Made by a program: the position numbers and the translations under genes. DNA of 64,000 bases from Pomphorhynchus laevis. Lineage: Eukaryota; Acanthocephala; Palaeacanthocephala; Echinorhynchida; Pomphorhynchidae. Positions 1 through 13,300 of the stretch are shown piece by piece. Within the stretch, counting starts at the first letter, position 1. Each line of letters opens with the position of its first letter. The stretch is taken from NCBI GenBank assembly GCA_012934845.2, contig WNNJ02003048.1:1-64000 (forward strand). Direction: 5' to 3'. Under the pieces are notes generated by a model. The model was not told the DNA's origin. It worked only from the letters and a program-made list of their open reading frames with translations, and ran no database searches.

Positions 1-329
1 CATCCGTCTGACTGATCGAACAAAATGTTACAAAAACATCATGTTTTTATAACTTATGTATTGTAAAAAATTCCACAAAATAAATATCAGAACAAATCGA
101 TTTTTTTAATTTTAATTTAATAATTCTTTATTTAATAATATAATTGTTATTTTAATTTATTATAATAATCATATCAGCTAACTGAATCTACGTATTTTAT
201 AAATTGAAAATAATGAAAATAAAATAACTAATAAATTATGAATAAATAATTGTTATATAAGATTTTAAATAATCTTTATTTTTATAAAGTTAAAATTTTA
301 ATTTTTAATTTAAATCCCTTAGTAATTGA

Positions 330-490
330 CTTATAACAGACGTTGTATCAGAATAAGAATTAGAGGTCATCAGGAGGAACTGCTATGCTATCAGGTTTCG
401 GCCTCTAACTCCTCTACCCAACATAGCCGCGGCCCCAAATACGCGCTAATGACGTATTTTCTCGGATGAAATTTGATTATTTTGTATCTT
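330..490 (-). repeat. PLE-family 3' structured module, copy 1
   Basis: Read on the minus strand, this matches the segment that follows the RT-thumb frames at 27.4 and 28.3 kb. It has a hairpin with AAATACG and CGTATTT arms, a GC-rich strand, GCTATG pairing with CATAGC, a GCCGAAACC core and a CCTCCTGATGA tail. The inversion relative to 27-28 kb shows independent insertion. No coding sequence is attached here. Confidence 0.7.
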
Positions 491-604
491 ATTCTAATAC
501 AAAGCATATTGTTTACTATCTATCCATGAAAATTTTTGCTTAATAGTTTGAATAGATTTTTAATAATATTTTGTTGTTTTTTATATTGTAAAATTATAAG
601 AAAA

Positions 605-1115
605 TAAATCCATTAAAGTTGCTTGAAAATTAACAAAAGAATGTCGTACCAAGAATACATAGTTTTAGTGTTTATGACAGAGGTTATATTACCGAAAAAC
701 AAAGTCCAGGGTCAATCAATAACTTGTCAGTAGAACAAATAAGATCCGATAACTGAGTCTACGTATAAATCAAGTCTACATGACCTGGCTATTGGCCAAT
801 ACCTTATCTCTTAGACACGATCACGTGAGGTAGTTTACATTATAAAGTGTAAACACCTTGGGATGCAAACCTCTCACTTTTTAAAGTAAATAATTCATCA
901 AACTTGCTTGAAAATTAGCAGAAAAATTATAATCAAATAATCTTGACCTTGTGAAAACCTTGCTGACTTCTTGAGTAAAATAATCACGGCGCAACAAATA
1001 CATAGTTTCAGTATGTTTTGAAAGAGGTCATATTACCGAGAAATCAAAGTCTATAGGTCATTAATAACGTGTCAGTAGAACAAATCAGATGACTGCGTGT
1101 ACGTATTTTATACTG
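605..1115. repeat. Imperfect direct duplication, about 290 bp apart
   Basis: The segment around 610-775 recurs at about 905-1110. Both share TTGCTTGAAAATTA, ACATAGTTT, a GAGGT.ATATTACCGA block and GTCAGTAGAACAAAT, ending near a TACGTA motif. The copies differ by scattered substitutions. They probably derive from the same repeat that carries the flanking PLE 3' modules. No open frame of note. Confidence 0.55.
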
Positions 1116-1314
1116 TATATAAATCAAAAATAAAGGTATACAATTAATAATTATGTAAGATTTTTACAATATATATTTATATCAAGTTTAAATTGAAATT
1201 ATAAAATTGAAATAGGTAAATAATTATGAATAATAGATAATTGTTATAATTTTTTATTATTAATATCAAATTTAAATAAAAAATTTAAATTTAAAATAAA
1301 AGTCAATTTTTATG

Positions 1315-1515
1315 AATTGACTTATAAATAACAGACAATGTATTCGAAAAATGATTAGTTGTCATCAGGAGGAACTGCTGTTATCACATTTCGGCTCCTC
1401 TTCCTCAACCCAGCAGTAGCGGGGTCAAATACATGCTAATACCGTATATACTCTGATGAAATGCGAATATGTAGTGTTTTAATCTAATACAAAAGATATT
1501 ATTTATTATCCATCC
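1315..1515 (-). repeat. PLE-family 3' structured module, copy 2
   Basis: Second minus-strand copy. The long helix is CTGCTG with CAGCAG here, where copy 28.3 kb has CTGCTATG with CATAGCAG, so both strands changed together. The CCTCCTGATGA tail and GCCGAAA core are kept. Confidence 0.65.
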
Positions 1516-1519
1516 ATAA

Positions 1520-3560
1520 ATATTGCCAACTTTGTTGACTTATATTTTATTATTACATAAAGATTGCGTAACCGGCACAATATAATTATAAAATTAATAT
1601 AAATTATAAAACTAATAAGTTATAAATAATAAATAATTGTTATATACAATTTTAAATAATCTTTATTTTTAAAGTTATTATTTAAAATTAAAATTTGAAA
1701 TTGAAAATAAAAGTTTTATTCTTATGAATTTGGAATGGTGACTTTAAAAATGAAAAGGTCATACTTAAATTACTTAAATTGCATAATGTTTTTAACAGAA
1801 ACCCATTTTTTGTTAAAAGTCGATGTAACAACTGTTATTGCTCAAATATTGGTAAAACTACATAAGGATTGCGTAACCGGCACAATATAAATGCAACATA
1901 AAGCGTTGTAATAAGTTATATCACGTTGATAATTAAGACCAAAAGTTAGTTCGTATGTTAAATCACATTAATAGATCACTAAAGTTATTTTATTACGCTA
2001 ATATGTTATTGTGGCGCGTTTCAGCTCGCTAAGACAGTTACAATCAACGCCCTTATAACTATAAAATGTTTTACGTCGTTATTTTAAAAACCAAATGTGA
2101 TTTTTTGTAAATTCAATATTTAACTCGTTAAGCTTATAACTTCATATGAAGAATTCTTCTTTACTCATGTGATTAAAATAATCTATTTTTAATTTCACGA
2201 GTAGAAATAAGGAGCTATCCAGATGTAAAAAGATCTTTTTGAATATGGCAGTTTTTACTTTTTTCGTTCATGTTGATTTCCAAATCCACAAATAAAATAT
2301 ATTTTTATTAATTTTATTTATTTTAAAATATTATTATTTTAAGATTTTGCATTTTATCTATTTTTATTTTTGTGGCTAGTATGTTGAAAAATGAACTACA
2401 TTTGACTGTATGAGGATATCAATTTTTTATAGGTAAGCTTCTATATGAAAATAATTAACTTTTAGTGCAGAAGGCCTATTTTATTTAAAAGATATAGCCA
2501 ATAACAGAGCTGATTTCAATTTAAAAGTAATAGTTTGAAGATTTTAAATATTTGCAATTTCTTTAGTTTTGTAATTATATCTTTTGCTCTTAATTGTAAA
2601 TTTAATATTTAACTCGTTAATAAATCATTTTCTTAATTTTATTTTATTGATTATTATCTTATTATTATCCATTAATCCTAGATAAAAAATCATAATTGTT
2701 TTTAAGGTTATTAAGTCATTGGATAATGAATTTTATCCGTCGATGTCTAATCTGTATTTTTATCCTTTTGATGTGTTTATCCTAATTATTTTATTTAATT
2801 ATTTCTAAATCAAATTTTATCGTATTTTAACTTCTTTGGATATTATCATAACGTAATAAAAGTAAGAACATAATAGTAAATATTAATTCTTAATTGTTAA
2901 TCCTAATTGAAAAAATCTTTTGTGGAATTAATTCATAAATAGATAATTTATAAATCTCAAAAGCTAACATTTAAAAATATGTGTAATATGCTTATTACTA
3001 GTTTATTTCTACAGACCGAAAGTTTCTTTATTGTAAATGTAAATGCAATATATTTGAATCTACATTTAATGAATTTTCATTTAATAAAACCACTTTTATA
3101 TCCCCAATTTTGTATTTTAGGAACCCTATATTTATTTAAAAAAGTATATGTTACTATATACTCTTACAAAAGTAAGAGTACCAAATATAATAGAAATTTA
3201 ATATTTATATAGGATTTATTATGATTTATATTTTACAAAGTTCAAATTTAAAATAAAAATCAAATTTATGAATTGACTAATAAATAATATACGATGTGTT
3301 CAATCAAATAAGGATTAGAATATTATAATTCCTATTTTGAATTTATCAAATAAATTATAAATTATAATAAATTTTAATTATCAAATAAATTATTTTATTT
3401 TTATATTTTTAAAATTTTGGAAATTAAAATTGCTATATAAATTAGTAGCAATTTATACAAAATAATCTAAAATCATATTTATCTAAAATTATATAAGATT
3501 TTATATAATGTTTAAATTTAAAATTGAAATTTAAAATAAAAATCCATTTTTATGAATTAA
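1520..3560. other. AT-rich spacer, no gene seen
   Basis: Long A/T runs with frequent stops on both strands. The 77-codon frame at 2979-3212 has AT-driven composition and no domain. Short phrases such as AGATTGCGTAACCGGCACAATATAA occur twice (near 1560 and 1865), so the stretch is repeat-derived at least in part. Confidence 0.6.
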
Positions 3561-3640
3561 CTTATAAATAATATACAATCTATCCGAATAATGATTTGAG
3601 GTCATCAGGAGGAAGTAAAATATTATCAGTAACTTATAGA
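3560..3640 (-). repeat. PLE-family 3' structured module, truncated copy
   Basis: The GAGGTCATCAGGAGGAA block and its AT-rich lead-in match copies 1 and 2, but the sequence diverges after the tail. Only the 3' end of the module remains. Confidence 0.55.
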
Positions 3641-3644
3641 CCGC

Positions 3645-6560
3645 CACAGTTACAATGCATTCAGCTATTCATTTTAGAAAATACCGTTAAAATAAGAAAA
3701 TTGCAAATCTGTAAATATTAGGATTGTGCAAGATTATTAGTTTACAAAACATCCGATTTGGTAAAAGGATAAACGTTTCGATAATTTTATTGACAAAAGT
3801 AAGAGTATTCAATTTCGTAACAATTTTATATAACTGATATAATCCTTATGATTTATAATAAAATTGAACTTGTAATTATTGAAATATTTCTGATTTGAAA
3901 ATAATGATTTTGTGAAAATTTGTTCTGATAAAAATCTATAAAAAGTTTTACTACTATTAAAATAAAGAAAAGACATCCACGATGACAAAGAGTTAATACA
4001 TAATGCCAATAAAATCAAATTCATCGTCTTCATCTATTAATATACATGATGAATACAATCGCTCACATTGTAATTGTTCTTCGCGCTTTGTTTTCTTCTG
4101 TTCATTCATTATAAAGAATGAACTTTAAATTACATGGATAATTATCCATGTATCCATGGATATACGGATAAATGCATGTGTTGCTTACTTGAAAATATTG
4201 AAATATTTATTTTCATAAAAATTATATATTTTCAATTATTGATACCATACGAAAATGACTATTAATATTTAAGCAATTGTTTTTAAAAACTATTGTTTAT
4301 TACAAAATCGTATAATTATATTAATTTGGAATTTTGGAGCAGAATCAAAAATAGTATAATAATATAAAATAATATAAGTAATAATATATAGTCGTATATT
4401 TTTGAATTTTCTATTGCATTAAGTTGCAAATCTATGCATACAGATTAAAATAATTAGTAATTTAAAATAATTTGTAATATTTTTAACATTTATATAAAAT
4501 TACAAAAATAGTGCATAAGATTAGACTAATGTTTAATATTTATATTTGATGTTTATTATTAAAAGTTATGAAATTAAAATTAGTAAATATTTCTAGAAAA
4601 TTTGGAATTTAAGAACGAGATCAACAAATTGCATATCGCTTGGTGCTACTAGCATCATAAAAACAACGTAAAATTGCCTAAGCAAATTGTACTTTTTGTT
4701 TCTAATTTCTAATTGTAAATCCTGCCCGAAAATTCCAGATTATAAACAGATCAATATCGGTTACTTTAATATTAATTTTTATATAAATTAATACATTATT
4801 ATATGTATTAATTTATATATATAATATATTAATATAAAATATATTAATTATTATATAAAATATATTATATTATTTTTTTATATAAAATATATTAATTATA
4901 TATTTTTTCCGGCCCAAAAAATCCAGATAAAAGCTGGATCAAATATCAGTTATTTAAATATTTATTTTTATATTAATTAATACTTTATTTTCTAATTACG
5001 ATTTGTTAATTCTGCTACAAAAATTAAAATTTTATAAATGAATCAAAATCAGAAAATTTTATTAATTTTTATGAATAAATTTTATGAATTTTATATTTTT
5101 TAAATAACTTGATTATTTTTACTGTGTTGTAAGTGCATAATCAGCCTGGAATGCAACACCAAAAGCTTATTGTAAGTTAACATTTTGAGATTTAAAAGTT
5201 ATCAACAGCCTGTATATTTTTAAATTTGATTTAATTATAATAATTGGCATTTTAAAACAGTTAAAATGTCAAATACGTTTGTTTACTAAATTGATGCATA
5301 AGATGAAACTATTGATGGTAGCTAAAGTAATAGCGATTTTCATAAAATCTGAACGACTGTTGTGAAACGGCAATGATTGCGTTTAGCAATTGTATCGATT
5401 GTAATCAATTATATTATTTCTTATTCAACTATATTTATCAACTTTATTATTTTTTAAAATTCGTATAATTCATCTTAGTATTATGAAAAGATCCTAAATA
5501 TTATGCTTTAAAAACATAAACCATGAAATTACTTAAATATTAAAGAAAAACAGCTTTAAAAACATAAACCATGAAATATTTAAGATTGTGAAGTAATTTG
5601 AAATTTAAAATTAAACTTTTTTCTTAATTTAGAGCCAAAACATTTTCGTTTTCTAAAAATCTATAGAAATTTTTTTAAGTGTTTCATAATATCAAGCATT
5701 TATGATATTAAAACATTTTTAATAAGTGATAGTTACTGTGAATATTATTTAAAAATGTTATTAATTTATGATGGAAAATATAAACTGTGCTTACTGTGCT
5801 AGAATATATATACTGTGCTCGAATCAAATGTAATTTTTGATTGTAGCTGTATGTTTTTAAAGATCAAGTTACATCGAGATATCGCTCTTTTGCAATTATA
5901 CAAATGTTTAAGACTTATCCTTTTATATACCGATATAATGGGTGAGGACAATTTTAAAGATACGCAGTATTGACCTGTAATAAATCTTCGGTAGTTAAGG
6001 TTAATTAATTTTAATTTGTTATTTGTTATTCACCAATGGAATATATTTCATTCATATACTATTTTCGTACCAATCGTTTTACAGAAAAGAGATATTTGTT
6101 GAGCAGTAATGTATTTAGTAGATTGAACGAAGTGTAATTTCACGATGATTAATGTTTATGCAAATAGAAACCTTTATGGGATTTATAAGCAAGTTGCTAG
6201 GTACGCAATATATTAAGTTTCCGAATTGTCAGTTTATATTTTTAACGAGTTTATATTGAAATTGATAACACTCAAATAATCAACTCTTGCCATTTTATTA
6301 TATACTTACGAGTGCCAAAATAAAAAACGTAGGTTATGTAAGACATTAAATTCTAATCTGAGTTATATCGCAGACACCTAATCCAATATTGAGAGAAATC
6401 TCGTTACTAAAGACTTATCTGGAATCACGTTCATCGTTATTATATCTGCATTATTGTTTTTTACAAACAACTCATTTGAAGGATATTTCTGTAATTTTGC
6501 TATAAAATGAGCGTCAAAAGGATGTGGTTTTATAAAACATTAAATAACGACGATATGATA
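3645..6560. other. AT-rich spacer with small repeats
   Basis: No gene recognised. It holds a degenerate repeat pair (about 4715-4800 and 4905-5000, both with a CC.GA.AAATCCAGAT lead) and a short direct repeat of GCTTTAAAAACATAAACCAT at about 5504 and 5551. Short frames here, such as 3809-4033 on minus, are AT-biased and carry no motif. Confidence 0.5.
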
Positions 6561-6582
6561 ACAATATGCCGATTAGACGAAG

Positions 6583-7047
6583 GTGAAAGCTCTGGTAGTG
6601 GTTAACACAGCCGACTACATTAAAGGCGGTCTAGAAATAGTTAACGGAAATGAATTTGAAAAATTAAAAAAAGATCCAACTTACCAGCGAGAACAAATGT
6701 TTTATCGATTTCATAATGAGCTAACGAAACAGTACAAACTCGAAAAAGATTTTGTGCACGTGCGGTCATCTCAAGCTCAAATTGCATTTGCATATATCCT
6801 GCCCAATGTACATAAACCAGGTCTTTGATTCAGACCTATAACTGCAGCATACAATAGTTTCTCGCACAAACTTGCGAAATTTATAAATATAAAGCATATT
6901 TTGATTTCTGAGAGGAAATTGTCAAACATCAAAGGTAGTCCTCACTTCGCAAATGAGATTTTAAAGTTTAATGGGGAGAAATTTCACATTTTCATAGCTT
7001 ATGTAGTTACATTGTTTACAAAAATTCCGTTAGAACCATCAATTTAG
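6583..7047 (+). pseudogene. Decayed Penelope-like element reverse transcriptase fragment
   Basis: The frame reads an RT amino-terminal block (VVVNTADYI, FEKLKKDPTY) followed by LPNVHKPGL, then a TGA stop. The same frame continues with FRPITAAYNSF and VVTLFTKIPLE. PLE RTs have this order: a DKG-like lead, a P.VHKP...RPI motif, then a DVVSLFT.IPL motif. The catalytic aspartate of the last motif is not in place (IAYVVTLFT), and nothing of the YADD box or GIY-YIG domain follows. It is a dead 155-codon relic, not a gene. It lies just upstream of Mo25 in the same orientation, which is probably chance. Confidence 0.75.
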
Positions 7048-7360
7048 GCTTTTCATTTCGAATTTAAAGATCAATACGATATTAAAAATATAATTTTTGC
7101 TTGCAATTGATTTGACATCGTTTTTTCGCAATTATTTATTAATTTATCATTCATTTTTCAGATTTGATAAGCTGCTATAGATTATATAGCTTTTATTATC
7201 ATATCAGCGCGTCGGTAAAGCTTTGAACAAAGAATTTCAAAATCGCATATTCCAAATATGGCATTGATGTTGGCTTTTTGAATTTCTGCCTCAATTATAC
7301 TGATTCAGACCGCTAAGATACAAACACTTTTTGCTATATAAATCTATATAGCATTTAAAA

Positions 7361-7369
7361 ATGCCACGA
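7361..7369 (+). CDS. CAB39: Possible first coding exon of Mo25
   Basis: AAAAATGCCACGA then GTAAGT. It supplies Met-Pro-Arg in phase 0, and the next exon begins in phase 0 after TTTAG at 9105. Vertebrate Mo25 also begins Met-Pro. The exon is very short and the 1.7-kb intron was not checked against transcripts, so this is a guess; another upstream ATG could be used. Confidence 0.4.
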
Positions 7370-10300
7370 GTAAGTTATGTTTTCTGACACTTTTAATACT
7401 GATTTTTTATTTGCGCTACTTGATTTTGAAAAAATTGTTTGATAAACAAGTTTTTAAAAAACTTGTGTAAAAATTTTAATCTCTAAGAACTTTTTAAAGA
7501 TTTAACTTATTGTTTAGGTTAATTAGATCACTCATATATATATTTCAAGTTATGATAATTTTTATGTTATATACATTTTTCTTATTTTCATTCTTACCTT
7601 TTATTTTGAATTTATAATGAAAGTAGAACTACAAAATAAATGCTTTTAATTCAATATTTGATCGTTACTGCTATTTTTATTGTACTAATTGCTCGCTTGT
7701 ATAAATTTAGAAATTAAAATAAGAACGAAAAGATTAATTTTGTTTTTGTTCCCTCAGCAGCTATCAAATTATCAGAGTTTTCTTATAGTTTGTTGTAAAT
7801 TATACACTGATGTCGCTAATAACAGTATTTTACGCTAAACATAAACTCGAAATGAAGGAAATATTATTTTAAAACGTATACTCGCCAGTCGTCAAAATGC
7901 TTTTACTTTTTTTATCATTTATCATTTTATTTATTTATTTATTTATGAATATTTAAAAGTCAATTATATCTAAATTTAATTCGATGATCACGAAAGTGTA
8001 TTTAACTAAAAAGGTTTATTTAAATTTTCAAACACAATTGTGCTCATCCAATGAACACAGTTGTGTTTGAAAATTTGCTAAAATAGAAATTTTGATTGTC
8101 CAGCTGTTCACTCTCTCCACTAATTAATAACAAAAACCAATTAGCGAACAGACCATATTAATATTGCTAATATAAATAGTTAGAAATAACATATATTCCT
8201 TGTGGCAAAATGCCCTTTTATTCATAATATAAATAATATTTTAGATTCAAAATATTATTTTTAAATATCAATTTAAAATATTATCGTATACACATGGACT
8301 TGTCATGCTGTTATATTTTTACGCTTCAGTAAATGTGTTTGAATTTGGAAACTGTAATACGACCCGTGGTCCTCTGCGGTGCTGCTTGTTGGCCGATATC
8401 AAAATATGAAGAACGCAAAGTTGCCGCAATGGAGACAAAGATGCTCAGATGAACAGCAGGAAAAACCTTAAAGGATCATGTCCGGAACAAAGAAATAAGG
8501 AACCAGTTTGGCGTAGTGCCAATAATAGATAAACTCCGCGAAAGGCGACTACAATGGTACGGCCAGGTTATCCGCGCAAGCGAACATCAACCATCAAATA
8601 AGTCCATCACTGTGACAGTGGATGGAAAACTTCTGATAGGAATGCCGAATCTGCGATGAATTGACGTCATACGTCATGATTTGATAAGTGTTGGACTGGA
8701 AACCAAAGACGCTCTCGATAGAGCCAAGTGGAGGCAACTCTCAAAAGCAGCGGACCTCGTCCCTGCACGGGAAAGACGCTAAAGAAAAAGAATAAGAAGA
8801 GTAAATGTGTTTGAATTGCTCAGTTAAGGCGCTGTCGTCTAGGCAAAATTAGAATTTATGTAAAACACATTGCTAGCAACACTTACATTACTGCAAACAT
8901 TATTTTTTTATGATCTATAAGGTTTTTATTCTCTGTACCCCATGATAAAAACCTGTATTTCTTATTGCGATCTATAATTAGAGATTAGTTTAAAAATGAA
9001 CTTTATAATTTCAAAAATGAGCATTTTAAAGTGTTTGTTTTACATTGTTTACTTCTTTGATAATGTAAATTACTGTGGCAAATGCAGTCATCTTGGATTA
9101 TTTAGATTGGTATATTCAAAGATCGTCATAAACCAACTGAGGTTGTTAAGGTACTAAAGGAGAATTTTGCTATATTGGAGAAAGGCGAAAAGAAAAATAC
9201 TGAAAAGGTAATATACCATTTATCTGATTGACTATTTAATAAGCATTTAGCTATATTTGAACATTTAGCTATTAAATAATATATTTATCATTTAGCTGCT
9301 TGAAGAGATTTCAAAGTACCTTTCAGTAATGAAAGGAATGCTTTACGGTACCGCAGAGCAAGAACCACAAACGGAGCAAGTTACATCTTTGGCTCAAGAA
9401 ATTTATCATTCAAACTTGTTGGTAACTTTTATATACCAATTACACAGAGTTTCATTCGAAGACAAAAAGGAAATCACTCATATATTCAATAATATGCTGC
9501 GTCGTCAAATAGGGAAAATATATCCTACAGTTGACTATCTTCTACATCATACAGATGTTCTTTCACGACTTCTTCACGGGTATTTAAATTTGCAATTTTA
9601 ATATATTTTACCAAATGGTTTATTTTACCAAACCATTTTATTTCCATTAAATTTTGTAAAATGTTCTTGTAATTTCCAATTTCAATGAAACATTAGCAGA
9701 AAAACATTAAAATTTTCGTTGATATTTCGTTAACTAATGAGCATATCTGATATTAACCTTACATCTACAGTACTGACCATGTACTATCAGCTAACTTCGA
9801 TTTTCTTGTTGGTCGTTCCGTAACAACCGTTACTGAACGACATTCGGCTAAAACATCGATATTATGGAAAAATCATTTTCTAAATAAAATCTACAATTGA
9901 GTGCATGTGAGTAGTCCGTTTGTGATCGGAATTGGTAGAATTAATATTGATAAAACATTAATTTTATATTCATCCCTGATGAAAACTTCATCAGGGATCA
10001 GTTTTGTCTTGATCTCCGATGATAGTAAAAATACTGAAATGCTATACTGTAACTATATGGTCTAAATATATAAATAATATAATTTTCAAAAAATAGAAAA
10101 ATATACTTTAATAAGTTACATAATTTAAAGTTTGTTACAACCGTATCACATACTGGCAACATTTATTCAACGTTTACGATTATTGTGATAATTGCACGTT
10201 AAGACTTTTTTACACTTAGATATGAAGACCCTGAGATAGCATTACATTGTGGTGCAATGCTTCGTGAATGTTGTCGTCACGAATATCTGACCAAACACGT

Positions 10301-13300
10301 TATTGATTCGCCGGATTTTTTCAATTTCTTTATTTACGTTGAGTTGTCAACATTCGATATTGCATCTGATGCATTTTCAACCTTTAAGGTAGGTTTGTGT
10401 CAAGCTTATTTAATAAAATTTGTATAAAAGTTATTTTAAAGAAATACGGGTATGTATATTTGTCTTTGATACGAGGATGTTTATATTCTTTCTTCATATA
10501 AATTCATTATTTATTTCTATAAGTAGTTTAAGATCATTGATTTATTTCTGATAATGCTAGCAGCAGCTAGTGAAATATAAAAATAAATTAGTGTTTTATA
10601 GATCCTTCTTCGAAATTCAAAAAATAATTTGAATTATTTTAAATAGTTGATACTAATCCATTATTACCTGAAGAGAAAATTACCTGAAGGTGTAATTACT
10701 TCAGAGTATTTGATATCATTATTTGATATCATTATTTGATATTTCGCTTACCTCTGCAGGCATCTTCAGAAAATCATCTTCATCAAAGAATAGAGGAAAT
10801 TATTGATATTTCGCTAACGTCTATTAGCGAAATTACAGGGAATTACAATCAATAAAATTACAATCATGTAATTTTCTAAAGATGCAAACAGAAGTTAGCG
10901 AAATATCAATAAAACAATTTCTTCTTTTCTTTGATCCAGCTCCATTAATTATTTATTAATAATGGACCAGTATCAACTATTTAAATAAATATTAATAATT
11001 ATTAATTAGAATTATTATTAGTTTTGCAGAATCAACAAAAATCCTATTATTATATTTCGCTAGCAGCTTTATTACCAAAAACAAAATAAATGTCAGAAAC
11101 AAAATTTATTTGTTCATTCAATTTAATAAATTGTATATTTGGTTTCTGAGTATGTCAGTAACATAGTGAAATATAAAAATAAATAAGCGTTTTACAGATC
11201 CTTCTCCAAAAATCCAAAATTGCTAAATTTTTAAATAACTTTAGTTTGTTTCTCTTTTACTTTATTTTAATATTGTCAAAATGTTAACCTTTGATTCATA
11301 TGGTAGCGCTTATTGCCTATATTGATTGCTTATTTGCAAATATTTAAATTAAATATTTAAGCCTCTTCGTACTGTTGAGACAGTGAACTTTGTATGATTG
11401 AATTAATCGAATATCTTAAATATTATTTCCTTTCGTAGTTTGAATATGAATTGTTGACAGGTGGTTTTAAAACCACTCTAAAACTTTGGTCTTAAAGCCA
11501 ATTAATTTGATTTTTTGTTAAAAAATGTTATAATTTTTCTAAGTTTTTCAGGCCATCAGGTGAACATAAAATGCGGAACCTAAGAAATACAGATTTTAAA
11601 ATATAACGCTCACATTATTCTTGCGTTGACAAAAATAATGTTACAAAATCTAGTTTTCTTGTGAAATCAGTTATTTTACTGTAAACCTAATAAAATAAGT
11701 TATAGTATTTTGTATTTGAGTGTAATTATATAGTTAAATTAAAACTAACTCATAACATTTTTTATAAATGAGGGAACTACATTCGTGTTTCTTTCGTTAA
11801 ATTTTTCTGAAGATTTCCAGGCCATCAGGTCAACATTATAATCAGAATCCAAGATTTTAAAGTATAATGCTGACATTATTCTTGCATTGGCACAAATAAA
11901 GTTACAAAATCTGGTTTTCGTATATGAAAATAGATCTCTTACGAGTTTCTGTTTGAAACAGTTTCATATATCGCATATTTTTTATAGTTAAATTAAAACT
12001 AACTCATTTTCAAACATTTTCATATAGCGAAGGAATTACTTTCGTTCTATTTTTGTTTTTGTATCAAACAAAATAAACAAATTGATTTTGTTATATTTTT
12101 AAGATCGACAATTGATATTACATGAAAATTCATTAAGTTCATTAATGTAATTCATTTAATTCATATTACTACCAAATTCATTTGCTAGTAATAGTTAATA
12201 TATCGATAGTAATTATAGTCTGAAATACAACTTCTATTGATTGTATAGTTTTGAGAAATCTTTTATAATTAAATAATAATAATATTTTAATATTTTTTAT
12301 ATTAAATTTATATTTTATATATTTATATTATTTTTAGCAATTAAATAGTTTATAATCAAATATTAGTTGTTAATCAGTTTCCCTCTTTAAATTGCTATCA
12401 TTCAAGCAGCTTAATTTGGAGATAGAACGATAAAAATTGCTATAAATAATAAATTAATTATTTGTTCAATAAAAACTAATATTATTTATATTTAACTGCT
12501 TGAATGATATTATTTATATTTTGTATTAAAACAAAAATACTTGGAATTATTCGCAAATAAATTATTTGACAATAATTTACGATATTAAATATTTTTTAAA
12601 TGTGCGATCGTTAATTAGCAGTTCTTTACTATTTTCATAGTTGTTTGAAAATTTTAAGGATTGATAAAAATATTCAATGATAAATATTTGAAAAGTTTAA
12701 ACATAAATTAAAAGTTTGAAGAATATTTATTGACAAATATTCAATAGTTTATGACGATAAAAACGATTTAAAATAATTAAATAATTATCGACTGTTTGCG
12801 ATTTCTGTACTTCCAGTATCAATCATTTATTTTTAAGGAATTTCTTATTCGTCATAAAACACTGGCTGCTAATTTTCTGGAGGAAAACTATAACACTTTT
12901 TTTGAGCTTTACGAGAAACTTTTGTTATCTGAGAATTATGTAACACGTCGTCAATCCCTGAAGGTTTGATTCTAAACGCTATATACACTTCATTAAAATA
13001 TTAAATAATCAAATTTTTAGCTACTTAGCGAATTGTTACTGTACAGATCTAATTTTTCGGTAATGGCTCGTTACATAAGTAATCCCGACAATTTGAAGCT
13101 AATGATGAACCTATTCCGTGAAAAGAGCTCTCACATACAATTTGAGGCATTTCATGTTTTCAAGGTCAAATTTTTTATGAAAAACATGTAATTTATTTGT
13201 ATTATCTCCTGAATAGATATTTGTCGCTAATCCAAACAAACCAAAAGCGATATCTGATATTTTAGTGAGGAACCGTGACAAGCTTATCGATTTCCTGACA

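Noticed and set aside
2979-4033. Short frames at 2979-3212 (+) and 3809-4033 (-)
   Set aside because: AT-driven composition, no domain, no splice context.
9071-9090. LINE 3' end abutting the Mo25 exon (GTGGCAAATGC)
   Set aside because: Only 12 bases match the LINE tail and the following hairpin is missing; probably chance.
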